DNA of 24,467 bases from CAZEGC01 sp964511635. GTDB lineage: Bacteria > Patescibacteriota > Saccharimonadia > Saccharimonadales > Saccharimonadaceae. A program made the position numbers and the translations under genes. Where the stretch lies: positions 1 through 24,467 of the forward strand of contig CAZEGC010000011.1 of NCBI GenBank assembly GCA_964511635.1. Reading direction: 5' to 3'. Below the pieces are notes generated by a model. That model made no database searches. It was given only the letters and a program-made list of their open reading frames with translations, and was not told the DNA's origin. This document shows positions 8,086 to 16,009 of the stretch, piece by piece (within the stretch, counting starts at the first letter, position 1; every line of letters begins with the position of its first letter).

Positions 8086-8113
8086 TTCACATCTAAAACG
8101 CTCGTGGTATACT
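8086..8113 (+). promoter_or_regulatory. Promoter of the pilMNO operon
   Basis: TTCACA (8086-8091, one mismatch to consensus -35), a 16-nt spacer, and TATACT (8108-8113) with the TGG extended -10 element (8105-8107). It lies between the pilC stop and pilM and predicts a start near 8120 with a leader of about 19 nt. pilMNO may therefore be driven separately from pilBC. Confidence 0.65.
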
Positions 8114-8138
8114 GATACTAAGAATTAGCGTGGGCAAA

Positions 8139-9191
8139 ATGGTAAAATTATTTTTTAAAGACAAACCTATTGTAGGACTTGACATAAGTCAAACTGGCAT
8201 CAAAGTTATGGCCGTAAATGCCAAGAGGTGGAAGGTGCTTGGATATGGGTCAATTGATCTTGATCCGGTAAAGATGCAGCAATCACTTGATAAGCCAGAC
8301 GGCTATTTGGCTGAGAACATTCAGGAACTACTTAAAAATAGAGTTGTCGGATCACTCGCTAGCGACCACGTTGTCCTAGGTGTGCCTACTTCACGTACCT
8401 TTTCAAGAACTTTTGCTCTCCCCAGTGCTGGTGAAAAAAACCTTAAAGGGGCAGTTGAAATCGAAGCTGAGCAATATATCCCAATCCCCGTCTCGTCTCT
8501 TTATATTGATTACGAAGTGATTGAACGGGCCAAAAAGGAGCTGACCGTAATTATGTCTGCGGTACCTAAAACTCTTGTCGATAGCACCATTTCGGCTGCT
8601 GAAAACGCTGGCATGCGTGTGGCGATGTTAGAACCAGGTATAAATGCTGTGGCTAGGGTACTTGAAGCCACCGAAGATGCACACCTAACTTCTGTGATTA
8701 TCGATATCGGACCCGCTAGTACCGACATTGCCATCCTTGATGGCGCTATTCGCGTAACTGGTGGAACTAATATAGGGGGCAATACTTTCACGCTTAATAT
8801 TGCCAAGAAGTTGGGTGTCTCGCTTGAAAACGCTCACCAGCTAAAAGTTATAAATGGACTCAGTGCCGGTCCACGACAGGAAAAAATAACCTCGGCACTA
8901 CGCCCTAGCCTCCAGAGAATTGCCATGGAGACAAAAAAAGTTATTCGCTACTACAATGAACGACTAAAGCGTGAAACAAAAATTGAACAAGTATTGGTAG
9001 TTGGCGCCGGTAGCAATGTCCCTGGTATCGGTGATTATTTTACTAATGAGTTAGTCATGCCAGCTCGCGTTGCCAGCCCTTGGCAACAATTAGACTTCGC
9101 TGACCTGCCAAGACCCGAAAAACAATTCCGATCTCGTTATATCACCGTTGCTGGGCTGGCTAGTATCGATGGAAAAAGGATTTGGAAATGA
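8139..9191 (+). CDS. pilM: Type IV pilus assembly protein PilM (actin-like)
   Basis: A 350-aa cytoplasmic FtsA/actin-fold protein. The N-terminus MVKLFFKDKPIVGLDISQTG has the phosphate-1 loop motif, VIIDIGPASTDIAILDG is the phosphate-2 motif, and VLVVGAGSNVPGI is the adenosine loop. It binds the cytoplasmic tail of PilN and links the alignment complex to the motor. The ATG at 8139 gives the usual PilM start. The GTG at 8130 would add three residues. The stop overlaps the pilN start (ATGA). Confidence 0.93.
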   Translation: MVKLFFKDKPIVGLDISQTGIKVMAVNAKRWKVLGYGSIDLDPVKMQQSLDKPDGYLAENIQELLKNRVVGSLASDHVVLGVPTSRTFSRTFALPSAGEKNLKGAVEIEAEQYIPIPVSSLYIDYEVIERAKKELTVIMSAVPKTLVDSTISAAENAGMRVAMLEPGINAVARVLEATEDAHLTSVIIDIGPASTDIAILDGAIRVTGGTNIGGNTFTLNIAKKLGVSLENAHQLKVINGLSAGPRQEKITSALRPSLQRIAMETKKVIRYYNERLKRETKIEQVLVVGAGSNVPGIGDYFTNELVMPARVASPWQQLDFADLPRPEKQFRSRYITVAGLASIDGKRIWK

Positions 9192-9745
9192 TCAACCTGC
9201 TACCCCCAGACTACAAGACTGAAATTCAAGCAGCTCGTATGAATAGAGCACTGGTTGGATATTTGTTATTTACGATTATGGGTGCCGCATTCCTAGTCGC
9301 CAGTCTAGCGGGTACATACTACTTACTGACCCAAACCCGTGACAGCGCTGATATCGCTAGAGAGCAAAATGAATCACGCTTTAGTGAAGTCATGGAAGCG
9401 CAGCAGCAAGCCAGTGAACTACGCTCGAATCTAGCCATGGCCAAATCTATCCTTGATAGCGAAATTACCTACTCTGACATCCTACTTGATATCGCCGCAC
9501 TAATGCCTAGCGGTACAATTCTAGATGAACTCAAGCTAGATAAAAACATTTTTGGTTCAGAAACAACTATAACTGCCTACTCCCGCACCAACGAAAGTGC
9601 TCTTGCATTAAAGGAGTCTTTTGAAAAATCTGATCTGTTTAGTAACGTAAGCTTCCAAAACATTTCCCAATCCAGTTCTAATGAGAATAGAGATTATCCG
9701 TATACAGTGTCGCTAAATGTTACCTTCAGGAATAGGACGTACTAA
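9188..9745 (+). CDS. pilN: Type IV pilus assembly protein PilN
   Basis: A 185-aa bitopic protein. The first residues MINLLPPDYK are the PilN signature that docks into PilM, followed by a membrane helix (about 24-47), a coiled coil (about 50-95) and a ferredoxin-like periplasmic-type domain. AAGGA lies 7 nt before the ATG at 9188, which overlaps the pilM stop (ATGA). The stop overlaps the pilO start (TAATG). It pairs with PilO in the alignment subcomplex. Confidence 0.92.
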   Translation: MINLLPPDYKTEIQAARMNRALVGYLLFTIMGAAFLVASLAGTYYLLTQTRDSADIAREQNESRFSEVMEAQQQASELRSNLAMAKSILDSEITYSDILLDIAALMPSGTILDELKLDKNIFGSETTITAYSRTNESALALKESFEKSDLFSNVSFQNISQSSSNENRDYPYTVSLNVTFRNRTY

Positions 9746-10371
9746 TGCCCAGAAAAGAGAAAAAATCTTTCAGCGCCTCATCCCTACGCAATCTATTGGC
9801 TGGTTTAATTATTTTAGTTGCTGCCGCGAGCCTAGGGGTGTTCTTTTACGCCCGCGGCGTGATAACCGAATATGCTGGTGAAGTAAATTCAGCTATCGAA
9901 CAGGCTAGCACTAGTGGAAACGACCTCGAAGAACTCCAAAACTTACAGCTTGAGCTCGATAAATACAAGGATATATCTCAAAAAGCTGCTAGCTTAGTCA
10001 TCAGTGGCCAAACCTTCGAGCATCAAAATATTATTATTAGCACATTGACCAGTTATGCAAATAATGCTGGTGTAACAATTACTGAATACGGCTTCCAGGA
10101 CTCGACTGCGAATGCAGGACCCCAAAGCTCTGGCTCAGGCGGCGAAAATGCAGCTAACCCTGCTCCCAGCATAACCGGAGCAAGGACTATAGTTGCGACT
10201 GTGAATTTAGCCACCCCGGCGTCATACGAAAACTTACTTCGTTTTATATACGCTATAGAAAATGGTCCCACAAAAATGCAGCTATCTAGCATTTCACTAG
10301 CCCGTAACATTGACGGTGGCAATAGTGTAAATGTTGAAACTTTAAACATAGAGGTATACGTCCGTGAGTAA
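9745..10371 (+). CDS. pilO: Type IV pilus assembly protein PilO-like
   Basis: A 208-aa bitopic protein: basic N-terminus, membrane helix (about 17-36), coiled coil (about 40-85), then a globular domain split by a G/S/N/A-rich low-complexity insert (about 125-145). Family assignment rests on this architecture and on the position directly after pilN (1-base overlap). Sequence identity to classical PilO is likely low. Near the C-terminus, VATVNLATPASYENLLRFIY resembles the conserved PilO core, where a residue pair strand and helix follow the same pattern. Confidence 0.85.
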   Translation: MPRKEKKSFSASSLRNLLAGLIILVAAASLGVFFYARGVITEYAGEVNSAIEQASTSGNDLEELQNLQLELDKYKDISQKAASLVISGQTFEHQNIIISTLTSYANNAGVTITEYGFQDSTANAGPQSSGSGGENAANPAPSITGARTIVATVNLATPASYENLLRFIYAIENGPTKMQLSSISLARNIDGGNSVNVETLNIEVYVRE

Positions 10372-10681
10372 GAAGACGAAAGTTAAAGTTGGCAAAAAGA
10401 AGCAGTCATCGCTAGACATGCACGATCTGTCGTCTAAGCTAAAAACAACTTTTAGACGATTCTCATGGACTGCCGCAATTTTAGTTATACCAATCATATT
10501 AATTTTTGCCATTTTGAATCTAATGAATATAGTCGAAAACACCTCCGAAGTTGATCAGAACATGAGCAATAGCGCCATGTTTGACCAGGACACAATACGA
10601 CGACTAGAAGAGGTTAAAAGCAGTAGCAGCCAGCAGCTGGATATACCCGCAGGTAGACGTATTAATCCCTTTGTTGAGTAG
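10364..10681 (+). CDS. Small bitopic membrane protein in the PilP position
   Basis: A 105-aa protein with a strongly basic N-terminus (SKKTKVKVGKKKQ), one membrane helix (about 37-57), a short polar stretch, and an end that reads AGRRINPFVE. It starts with GTG inside the end of pilO (8-base overlap, GAGG 9 nt upstream), so it belongs to the pilMNO operon. Proteobacterial operons place the lipoprotein PilP here, and a GRxxPF-type motif is common in PilP/PulC-like proteins. No Cys lipobox is present. I call it PilP-like by position and the terminal motif only. Confidence 0.7.
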   Translation: MSKKTKVKVGKKKQSSLDMHDLSSKLKTTFRRFSWTAAILVIPIILIFAILNLMNIVENTSEVDQNMSNSAMFDQDTIRRLEEVKSSSSQQLDIPAGRRINPFVE

Positions 10682-10702
10682 TAAGCACAAACAGATTATA
10701 AT
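10674..10702 (+). promoter_or_regulatory. Near-consensus promoter of the PRC-barrel gene, leaderless
   Basis: TTGAGT (10674-10679), exactly 17 nt of spacer, then TATAAT (10697-10702). Only 6 nt separate the -10 from the ATG at 10709, so the transcript should begin at or next to the start codon. The -35 overlaps the stop of the preceding gene. Confidence 0.7.
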
Positions 10703-10708
10703 GAGTGT

Positions 10709-11287
10709 ATGCTACTAAATGGTTCACAACTTATCGACATGCCCATCATGGGGCTTCGAACCGGACATGAGCTAGCAAAAACTGCGAAATCTATAATTGA
10801 CCCTAACAACCTGAGAGTTCTTGCCTATGAAGTTCAGGGTCGCACCCTTGACCAAAACCCATCACTGCTGCGGATTGCCGATATTCGTGAAATTAGCGAT
10901 ATAGGCATGATCGTTGACTCAAGCGATGAATTCGTAGCACCTGAGGACGTAATAAAAATAAACGAAATTTATAAACTACACTTTGAACTTGTGGGTTATA
11001 AAGTGACAGATGAAAAAAATAAAAGACTAGGTAAAGTCACTGATTATACGATTGATGTTAATGGCTTCATAGTTAAGCAGCTTGTGGTGCAACGACCAAT
11101 CTTTAGGAGTCTAAATGACACTGAACTGATCATTCACCGCAACCAAATCACAGCTATCAATGACGAGGCAATCATAGTTCATACTGGCAGCAACAAGAAC
11201 ACCCAGCCACTCAGACAGCCACTTCGCGAGTACGCTAATCCGTTCAGACAGTCGCCACAAGCGGATAGCTCGATTGATATTACTTAA
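10709..11287 (+). CDS. PRC-barrel domain protein (two copies of the domain)
   Basis: A 192-aa cytosolic protein with two PRC-barrel-like beta domains, about 1-88 and 90-165. The second starts at LVGYKVTDEKNKRLGKVTDYTIDVNGF, the classic PRC-barrel pattern, and the first has a similar strand order (GLRTGHELAKTAKSIIDPNNLRVLAYEV). The C-terminal 30 residues are polar and probably disordered. PRC-barrels occur in RNA processing (RimM) and photosynthetic proteins, but the function here is unknown. It sits between the pilus operon and recX/recA with its own promoter and converges with recX across a 31-bp gap. Confidence 0.85.
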   Translation: MLLNGSQLIDMPIMGLRTGHELAKTAKSIIDPNNLRVLAYEVQGRTLDQNPSLLRIADIREISDIGMIVDSSDEFVAPEDVIKINEIYKLHFELVGYKVTDEKNKRLGKVTDYTIDVNGFIVKQLVVQRPIFRSLNDTELIIHRNQITAINDEAIIVHTGSNKNTQPLRQPLREYANPFRQSPQADSSIDIT

Positions 11288-11318
11288 AAGCATATAATGC
11301 CGCGCCGCCTAACAAGGC

Positions 11319-11954
11319 TTATTCACGCGACAGCTCACGCTTGATGTCTTCATATAAAAAGCCCTGACGCAGCAAATACGCTATAAACTTTTGCTGGTCC
11401 TGGTATCGAGACTTTTTCTTTTCAATAACTTTTCTTAGGTCTAGTACTTCGTCTCTATCAACATCCGAGATGGCTTTTTCAATAATATCACTGCTAACAC
11501 CCTTTGACCTTAGCTCTGAGATTAGCTTTCGCTGACTGGCGCCTTTTTTTTGACTTCTATTCTCTAGCCAGTAGCTTGCAAATGCCTCATCATCTATATA
11601 GCTTTTTTCTAGTAGCCTATTAAATACTCGATCGACAGTAGTCTGACTAATACCCGCTTTTAGTTCGCCGTTTTTAGTGCGAGTTTGCCTAGTTTTTCTA
11701 TGAAGATAGTCCCGCACTTCGCGAGCGCTCCTAGGGCGCATTAAACAATATTCAAGCGCACGTGCATACACTCTACTAAACTCACCTTCACCCCGTAAGC
11801 TTAGCAGCTGCTCATCGCTATACTCCTGACCGACTTTTACCTTGAGTTCAGAAACCTGTGCTATATCCAGACTAAAACTGTACTTCCCATCCAGTATGAC
11901 ATTGATACGATCTGGGTTCTTTTTCTGAACTGTTAATGCCGTAATCTTCTTCAC
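11319..11954 (-). CDS. recX: Regulatory protein RecX
   Basis: A 211-aa helical protein. The middle, ALEYCLMRPRSAREVRDYLHRK (about 66-87), is the RecX core, followed by YIDDEAFASYWLENR and KRGAS-like and RSKGVSSDIIEKAI blocks. RecX modulates RecA filament growth. It begins at GTG 21 nt after the recA stop, so the two are almost certainly co-transcribed, with RecX translated poorly relative to RecA. The length is normal. No strong terminator is seen after it; there are only short GC hairpins (GCCT/AGGC) in the 31-bp convergent gap. Confidence 0.93.
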   Translation of the reverse strand: MKKITALTVQKKNPDRINVILDGKYSFSLDIAQVSELKVKVGQEYSDEQLLSLRGEGEFSRVYARALEYCLMRPRSAREVRDYLHRKTRQTRTKNGELKAGISQTTVDRVFNRLLEKSYIDDEAFASYWLENRSQKKGASQRKLISELRSKGVSSDIIEKAISDVDRDEVLDLRKVIEKKKSRYQDQQKFIAYLLRQGFLYEDIKRELSRE

Positions 11955-11975
11955 TACAAGGTTTGGCGGTCTAAT

Positions 11976-13001
11976 TTAAACTTCGGATTCAGAAACTTTT
12001 TTCCGGACTTTATCTTCTATTTCCTGCAAGACTTTAGGGTTTTGAGCTAGGTACTTTTTGGTGGCCTCGCGACCTTGGCCAATCTTGCTATCGTTATAGT
12101 CAAACCAAGCCCCAGACTTTCCTACTACCATGTGTAAAACAGCTAGGTCGAGAACATCGCCCGTCCTTGATATACCTTCGTTATACATGATGTCGAATTC
12201 TGCAACCCTAAACGGCGGTGCAATCTTATTCTTAACTACTTTTACCTTTGTACGGTTACCGACAATCTCGTCACCCACTTTGATTTGACCAATTCTACGA
12301 ATATCAAGGCGGACCGAAGAATAAAACTTCAAAGCATTACCACCGGTAGTCGTTTCAGGATTACCAAACATGACCCCAATTTTCATTCGTATTTGGTTAA
12401 TGAAAATGACGGTTGCCTTTGACTTGTGTATTATACCGGTTAGCTTTCGAAGCGCTTGACTCATTAGACGCGCCTGCAAGCCCATGTGGCTATCACCCAT
12501 GTCGCCATCAATTTCTGCCTGCGGGACTAACGCTGCCACAGAGTCTACTACAATTAGATCCACCGCATTAGAACGTACTAACGTTTCGGTAATCTCGAGT
12601 GCCTGCTCGCCGTTGTCGGGCTGTGATACAAGCAGGTTATCGGTATCGACGCCAACCCTTTTGGCATACGATGGGTCTAGTGCGTGTTCAGCATCAACGA
12701 ATGCTGCTGTGCCACCTTGTTTCTGTATTTGAGCAATCGCATGAAGTGTTAACGTCGTTTTACCGCTACTTTCAGGACCGTAAATTTCGATTATTCGACC
12801 CTTGGGATAGCCACCCCCGAGTGCAATATCCAAGCTAAGTGCACCTGACGGCACCAGCTCAACATCTAACGTATGCTGGTCACCCAAACGGCGTATCGAT
12901 CCATCGCCAAATTGTTTAGTGATTTGATCTACTGCCAATCCTAACGCCTTTAGCTTTCCCTCACTGTCAGCCGCTGCTGTTTTATCAGACTTTTTCGCCA
13001 T
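11976..13001 (-). CDS. recA: Recombinase RecA
   Basis: A 341-aa protein with Walker A GPESSGKT (75-82), Walker B LIVVDSVAALVP, loop 1 GDSHMGLQARLMSQALRK, and loop 2 NQIRMKIGVMFGNPETTTGG. It promotes homologous pairing and strand exchange. The C-terminus is short and lacks the long acidic tail seen in Escherichia coli. The ATG is preceded by GAGGGGAAG and a TATAAT box. It heads a recA-recX operon and is divergent from the prepilin gene at 13070, sharing a 68-bp intergenic region. No LexA-box-like sequence (CTGT-N8-ACAG or GAAC-N4-GTTC) is seen there. Confidence 0.98.
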   Translation of the reverse strand: MAKKSDKTAAADSEGKLKALGLAVDQITKQFGDGSIRRLGDQHTLDVELVPSGALSLDIALGGGYPKGRIIEIYGPESSGKTTLTLHAIAQIQKQGGTAAFVDAEHALDPSYAKRVGVDTDNLLVSQPDNGEQALEITETLVRSNAVDLIVVDSVAALVPQAEIDGDMGDSHMGLQARLMSQALRKLTGIIHKSKATVIFINQIRMKIGVMFGNPETTTGGNALKFYSSVRLDIRRIGQIKVGDEIVGNRTKVKVVKNKIAPPFRVAEFDIMYNEGISRTGDVLDLAVLHMVVGKSGAWFDYNDSKIGQGREATKKYLAQNPKVLQEIEDKVRKKVSESEV

Positions 13002-13026
13002 ATTCTTCCCCTCGTTTACTATCTCT

Positions 13027-13032
13027 ATTATA
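13027..13032 (-). promoter_or_regulatory. -10 box of recA
   Basis: A perfect TATAAT on the minus strand, 25 nt before the recA ATG, so the mRNA has a short leader that includes GAGGGG. No clear -35 at 17 nt (TAGCAA). Confidence 0.5.
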
Positions 13033-13050
13033 CGATTATTCGCCCGTATT

Positions 13051-13059
13051 TGCTACAAT
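13051..13059 (+). promoter_or_regulatory. Extended -10 promoter of the second prepilin gene
   Basis: TGC-TACAAT (13051-13059) is an extended -10 ending 10 nt before the ATG at 13070. It overlaps the upstream in-frame ATG at 13058, which argues against that codon being the start. It is divergent from the recA promoter. Confidence 0.5.
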
Positions 13060-13069
13060 GGCTATAAGC

Positions 13070-13459
13070 ATGAAAAAACAATTTGGATTCACCGTTATTG
13101 AGCTCCTGGTTATTGTAGTTATCCTAGTTACCGCTAGCGTATTATTTTTTGTTCAAAAAAATAATATAGCTGTAGCTGGGCGGGATGATCATAGAAAAAC
13201 TGCTATTAACGCAATGTACTACAGCCTGGAAGAATATTATTTTGCCGAAAACAAACACTACCCCGAATTTATTGACGAAAAAGTACTACCAACGGTAGAT
13301 CCTGACCTATTTACGGATCCAAACGGACACAAGATTGGTAAAGGAGAGTCAGAATATCGCTACGAGCCAGTCGCGTGCGAAAATGGAGAGTGTAGCGGAT
13401 ATAGTTTGCGGGCACTGCTTGAAAACGAATCTGACTTTGTAAAAACTAATAGATCATAG
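13070..13459 (+). CDS. Type IV prepilin (short pilin)
   Basis: A 129-aa protein with a textbook class III leader: MKKQFG followed by FTVIELLVIVVILVTAS, with Gly at -1, Phe at +1 and Glu at +5. The hydrophobic N-helix leads to a small C-terminal region with two cysteines (ACENGECSGYS) that may form a disulfide loop. It is probably a pilus subunit processed by a prepilin peptidase encoded elsewhere. The ATG at 13070 is chosen because the earlier ATG (13058) lies inside the -10 box and would add MAIS before the leader. It is isolated from the main pilus block and divergent from recA. Confidence 0.9.
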   Translation: MKKQFGFTVIELLVIVVILVTASVLFFVQKNNIAVAGRDDHRKTAINAMYYSLEEYYFAENKHYPEFIDEKVLPTVDPDLFTDPNGHKIGKGESEYRYEPVACENGECSGYSLRALLENESDFVKTNRS

Positions 13460-13479
13460 CCTGCGGACTAATCAACCTG

Positions 13480-14346
13480 CTAGCTGTCGCTAAGGATATC
13501 TTTTTCAATATGATCTTCGGAAATTGGACGCCCTACTTTGTAAGCATGTACTGCGCCATTTAGGCGCTCCGTTTGCGTTTTAGGATTTTCTACCAAATTA
13601 AACCGATAGGTTGTTTCAGAACCAACAGTTGAAAGCCTGATTGATCCATAATTAAAGATATGCTGAATGACGCCCTCTTTGCGATGACTCACATCTTCAA
13701 CTCCGCGCAGATCAATCGTTTGCCGCTTTTGATTGAATAGGCCTGTTTGAATATACTGAATGACTCGCTCATTGGTGACTATGAACCGATTTCCGCGATA
13801 GACGACTGTGCCCACCCAGCCTATGGCAAGCAGAAATAGCTGCAATGCAATCATCATAATAGCAAGGTAAAACTGTGCTTCACGGCTGCCAACAATTCCA
13901 CTACCTATAGTGGGGTCAATGACTAGAGCCACCCAGGCACCGGCAAGTAGAACCATAGCCACCACTTCTGCAGCCCATATATAAAATATACCTATAGGAT
14001 GCCGGGTTGCACATCGCACGACATATTCGGTGTCGTTTAGGGCTATGTTAGGGTACTTCTTCTTCGAGCGCTCATGCCGCTTCTTAACCACCTCTAGGCT
14101 TTCGCCAGATACGGAATGCTTGTTTGAATCATCCCCTTTAATACTTTGAGAGCTAGCGGTATCGGTGTGATAATTTTGATTATCATGGTGCTGCACATGC
14201 TGAGGAGCAACCACCGGGGCCTGTGGGGATGTTTGTGTATGCGCCTGCGTAAAGTTCTGGGGCGAAGGCGGGTGGTGATATAGCGGCCTACCCTCGGCAT
14301 CATATGCCACGGGCTGCGGAGGTGATGATTGGCTAGGTTTATTCAT
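13480..14346 (-). CDS. Membrane protein with bacterial PH domain
   Basis: A 288-aa protein. Residues 1-75 are P/Q/H/S-rich and probably disordered. A charged stretch (VVKKRHERSKKKYPNIAL) leads to two membrane helices (about 122-142 and 160-187). The C-terminal part is a bPH_2/YdbS-like domain: YRGNRFIVTNERVIQYIQTGLFNQKRQTIDLRGVEDVSHRKEGVIQHIFNYGSIRL. The function is unknown. The ATG is 11 nt after the ruvB stop, and a TATAAT lies over that stop, so it may be the last gene of the ruvA operon or have its own start. It converges with the prepilin gene. Confidence 0.85.
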   Translation of the reverse strand: MNKPSQSSPPQPVAYDAEGRPLYHHPPSPQNFTQAHTQTSPQAPVVAPQHVQHHDNQNYHTDTASSQSIKGDDSNKHSVSGESLEVVKKRHERSKKKYPNIALNDTEYVVRCATRHPIGIFYIWAAEVVAMVLLAGAWVALVIDPTIGSGIVGSREAQFYLAIMMIALQLFLLAIGWVGTVVYRGNRFIVTNERVIQYIQTGLFNQKRQTIDLRGVEDVSHRKEGVIQHIFNYGSIRLSTVGSETTYRFNLVENPKTQTERLNGAVHAYKVGRPISEDHIEKDILSDS

Positions 14347-14357
14347 GATAACTTTAA

Positions 14358-15398
14358 TTATAACAGTTTCTGAACCTTTGACTCCGTTGTGCCTGGAGAT
14401 TGAATATTTAAGTGCCGATAGCTTTTTGGAGTTATGCGGCGACCGCGTGGAGTGCGCTCAATAAACCCAATCTGCAGTAAGTAGGGCTCATAAAAATCTT
14501 CGATGGTCGAGGCTTCGTCGCCCGTAAGAGCCGCAATGGTATTTAGACCCACGGGATTCATGCCGTAATTTTCAATAATGCTTTTAAGCAAGTTGCGGTC
14601 TGCCGGATCAAGCCCTAATTCGTCAACCTCAAGCATCTCGAGCGCCTGCCGCGTGATATTCATGTCAATAATCCCATCACCATTCACATCAGCATAGTCG
14701 CGTACCCTCTTTAGTAGCCTGTTTGCGATCCGAGGAGTAAGCCGTGCCCTAGTTGACAATAAATCAGCTGCCTTTTCATGAATCTTGCTTTCTAGTATTG
14801 AAGCTGCCCGTATAATAATTTTGGAAATTTCATCTGGCTTATAAAACTCTAGTCGATATATGTGACCAAACCTATCCCGGAGGGGTGCTGCCAGTGCTCC
14901 TGTGCGCGTAGTTGCGCCTATAACTGTAAACCTAGGGAGATCCAACCGAACACTGCGAGCAGCCGGTCCTTTGCCAATCACAATATCGAGCTTGTAATCC
15001 TCCATGGCACTATATAGCACCTCTTCGACTGTACGACTAAGTCGGTGGATTTCGTCAATGAATAATATATCGCCATCTGCAAGGTTAGTAAGAATGCTAG
15101 CCAAATCACCAGCTCTCTCAATAGCAGGGCCTGCAGTAATCCGGATATTAGCGCCCATTTCATTTGCAATCACACTTGCCATCGTCGTCTTGCCAAGACC
15201 GGGTGGGCCATATAGCAGCACATGGTCTATTGGTTCGCTGCGCTTCTTTGCCGCAGCAATCGCAAGCTGCAAGTTTTTCTTCAGACGATCTTGTCCAATA
15301 TACTCAGAAAAATTAGATGGTCTTAGGCTAACCTCTATTTGCTGTTCTTCAAAGTCTTCATCTGAGACACTAGTATCTACGATTCGCTCAACTGCCAT
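14358..15398 (-). CDS. ruvB: Holliday junction branch migration helicase RuvB
   Basis: A 346-aa AAA+ ATPase: N-terminal LRPSNFSEYIGQDRLKKNL, Walker A GPPGLGKTT (64-72), Walker B DEIHRL (115-120), sensor 1 GATTRTG, arginine-finger region PLRDRFGH, and a C-terminal winged helix ending in RTPRGRRITPKSYRHL. It forms hexamers that pump DNA through the RuvA-bound junction. Its start lies 11 bases inside the preceding methyltransferase gene, and ruvA is one gene further upstream, so expression is coupled. Confidence 0.98.
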   Translation of the reverse strand: MAVERIVDTSVSDEDFEEQQIEVSLRPSNFSEYIGQDRLKKNLQLAIAAAKKRSEPIDHVLLYGPPGLGKTTMASVIANEMGANIRITAGPAIERAGDLASILTNLADGDILFIDEIHRLSRTVEEVLYSAMEDYKLDIVIGKGPAARSVRLDLPRFTVIGATTRTGALAAPLRDRFGHIYRLEFYKPDEISKIIIRAASILESKIHEKAADLLSTRARLTPRIANRLLKRVRDYADVNGDGIIDMNITRQALEMLEVDELGLDPADRNLLKSIIENYGMNPVGLNTIAALTGDEASTIEDFYEPYLLQIGFIERTPRGRRITPKSYRHLNIQSPGTTESKVQKLL

Positions 15399-16002
15399 GT
15401 TCTACCCTACATTTTACCATTAACCATACGTCCTCTAATATTCGTTCTGTCTCGATTGCCAAATATCCTTCCTCGAGTAAAATCCTGCTAATGCTATTTT
15501 CATTCCAGTATGAAAAGTACCTCGAACCCTTCATCTTGTGCATACGCCATCGTTCACTGTTGCCATATTTAGTAGTAAAGCTTAGCATGCCACCTGGGTT
15601 TATATGGGGCTTCAAATTGCGCAGTGCTAGACGCAGGTCGTTTTCTGTAAAATGTGTAAACACTGCGGCTGCAAAAATAAAATCATAAGGCTGATCGATC
15701 TTGTCGCTAAGTACATTGAACTTTCTCGCTGGCAGATTGCGGCGCCTTAGCTCATTAACTGCAGACTGCGAAGCATCTGTAGCGTCAATATCATATCCTT
15801 TTGAAATTATATAACTAGCGTCTCGTCCAAACCCAGCGCCAATTTCTAATATACGAGCAGACAAGTCAACTTCTGATAACAAATCATCAAGCCACTGCCT
15901 ATGATCACCGCTAATCTCGCTAGTGGTATGGGCTATATAACTAGCAAAATCTTCGTCATATGCTTCAATCGTACGAGCATTCGCATCACTAAAAGTAGAC
16001 AT
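15388..16002 (-). CDS. SAM-dependent methyltransferase between ruvA and ruvB
   Basis: A class I Rossmann methyltransferase of about 204 aa: motif I ILEIGAGFGRDASYI (about 51-65), an acidic residue after strand 2 (DIDATDAS), motif IV-like region YDFIFAAAVFTHF, then NPGGMLSFTTKYG. The substrate cannot be named; small-molecule or protein targets fit the UbiE/type 11-12 pattern better than DNA, as there is no NPPY motif. An in-frame GTG at 16017 would overlap ruvA. The ATG at 16002, 7 nt after the ruvA stop, is preferred. It overlaps ruvB by 11 bases. Confidence 0.88.
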   Translation of the reverse strand: MSTFSDANARTIEAYDEDFASYIAHTTSEISGDHRQWLDDLLSEVDLSARILEIGAGFGRDASYIISKGYDIDATDASQSAVNELRRRNLPARKFNVLSDKIDQPYDFIFAAAVFTHFTENDLRLALRNLKPHINPGGMLSFTTKYGNSERWRMHKMKGSRYFSYWNENSISRILLEEGYLAIETERILEDVWLMVKCRVEHGS

Positions 16003-16009
16003 TACTACT

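Noticed and set aside
8139..9191. Reassignment of TGA to an amino acid, as in some CPR
   Set aside because: TGA ends pilM, the methyltransferase and the S51 peptidase exactly at the start of the next gene and at the expected protein ends; no internal TGA is needed in any gene.
13002..13069. SOS (LexA) box in the recA upstream region
   Set aside because: Neither a CTGT-N8-ACAG nor a GAAC-N4-GTTC type site is present in this 68-bp region.
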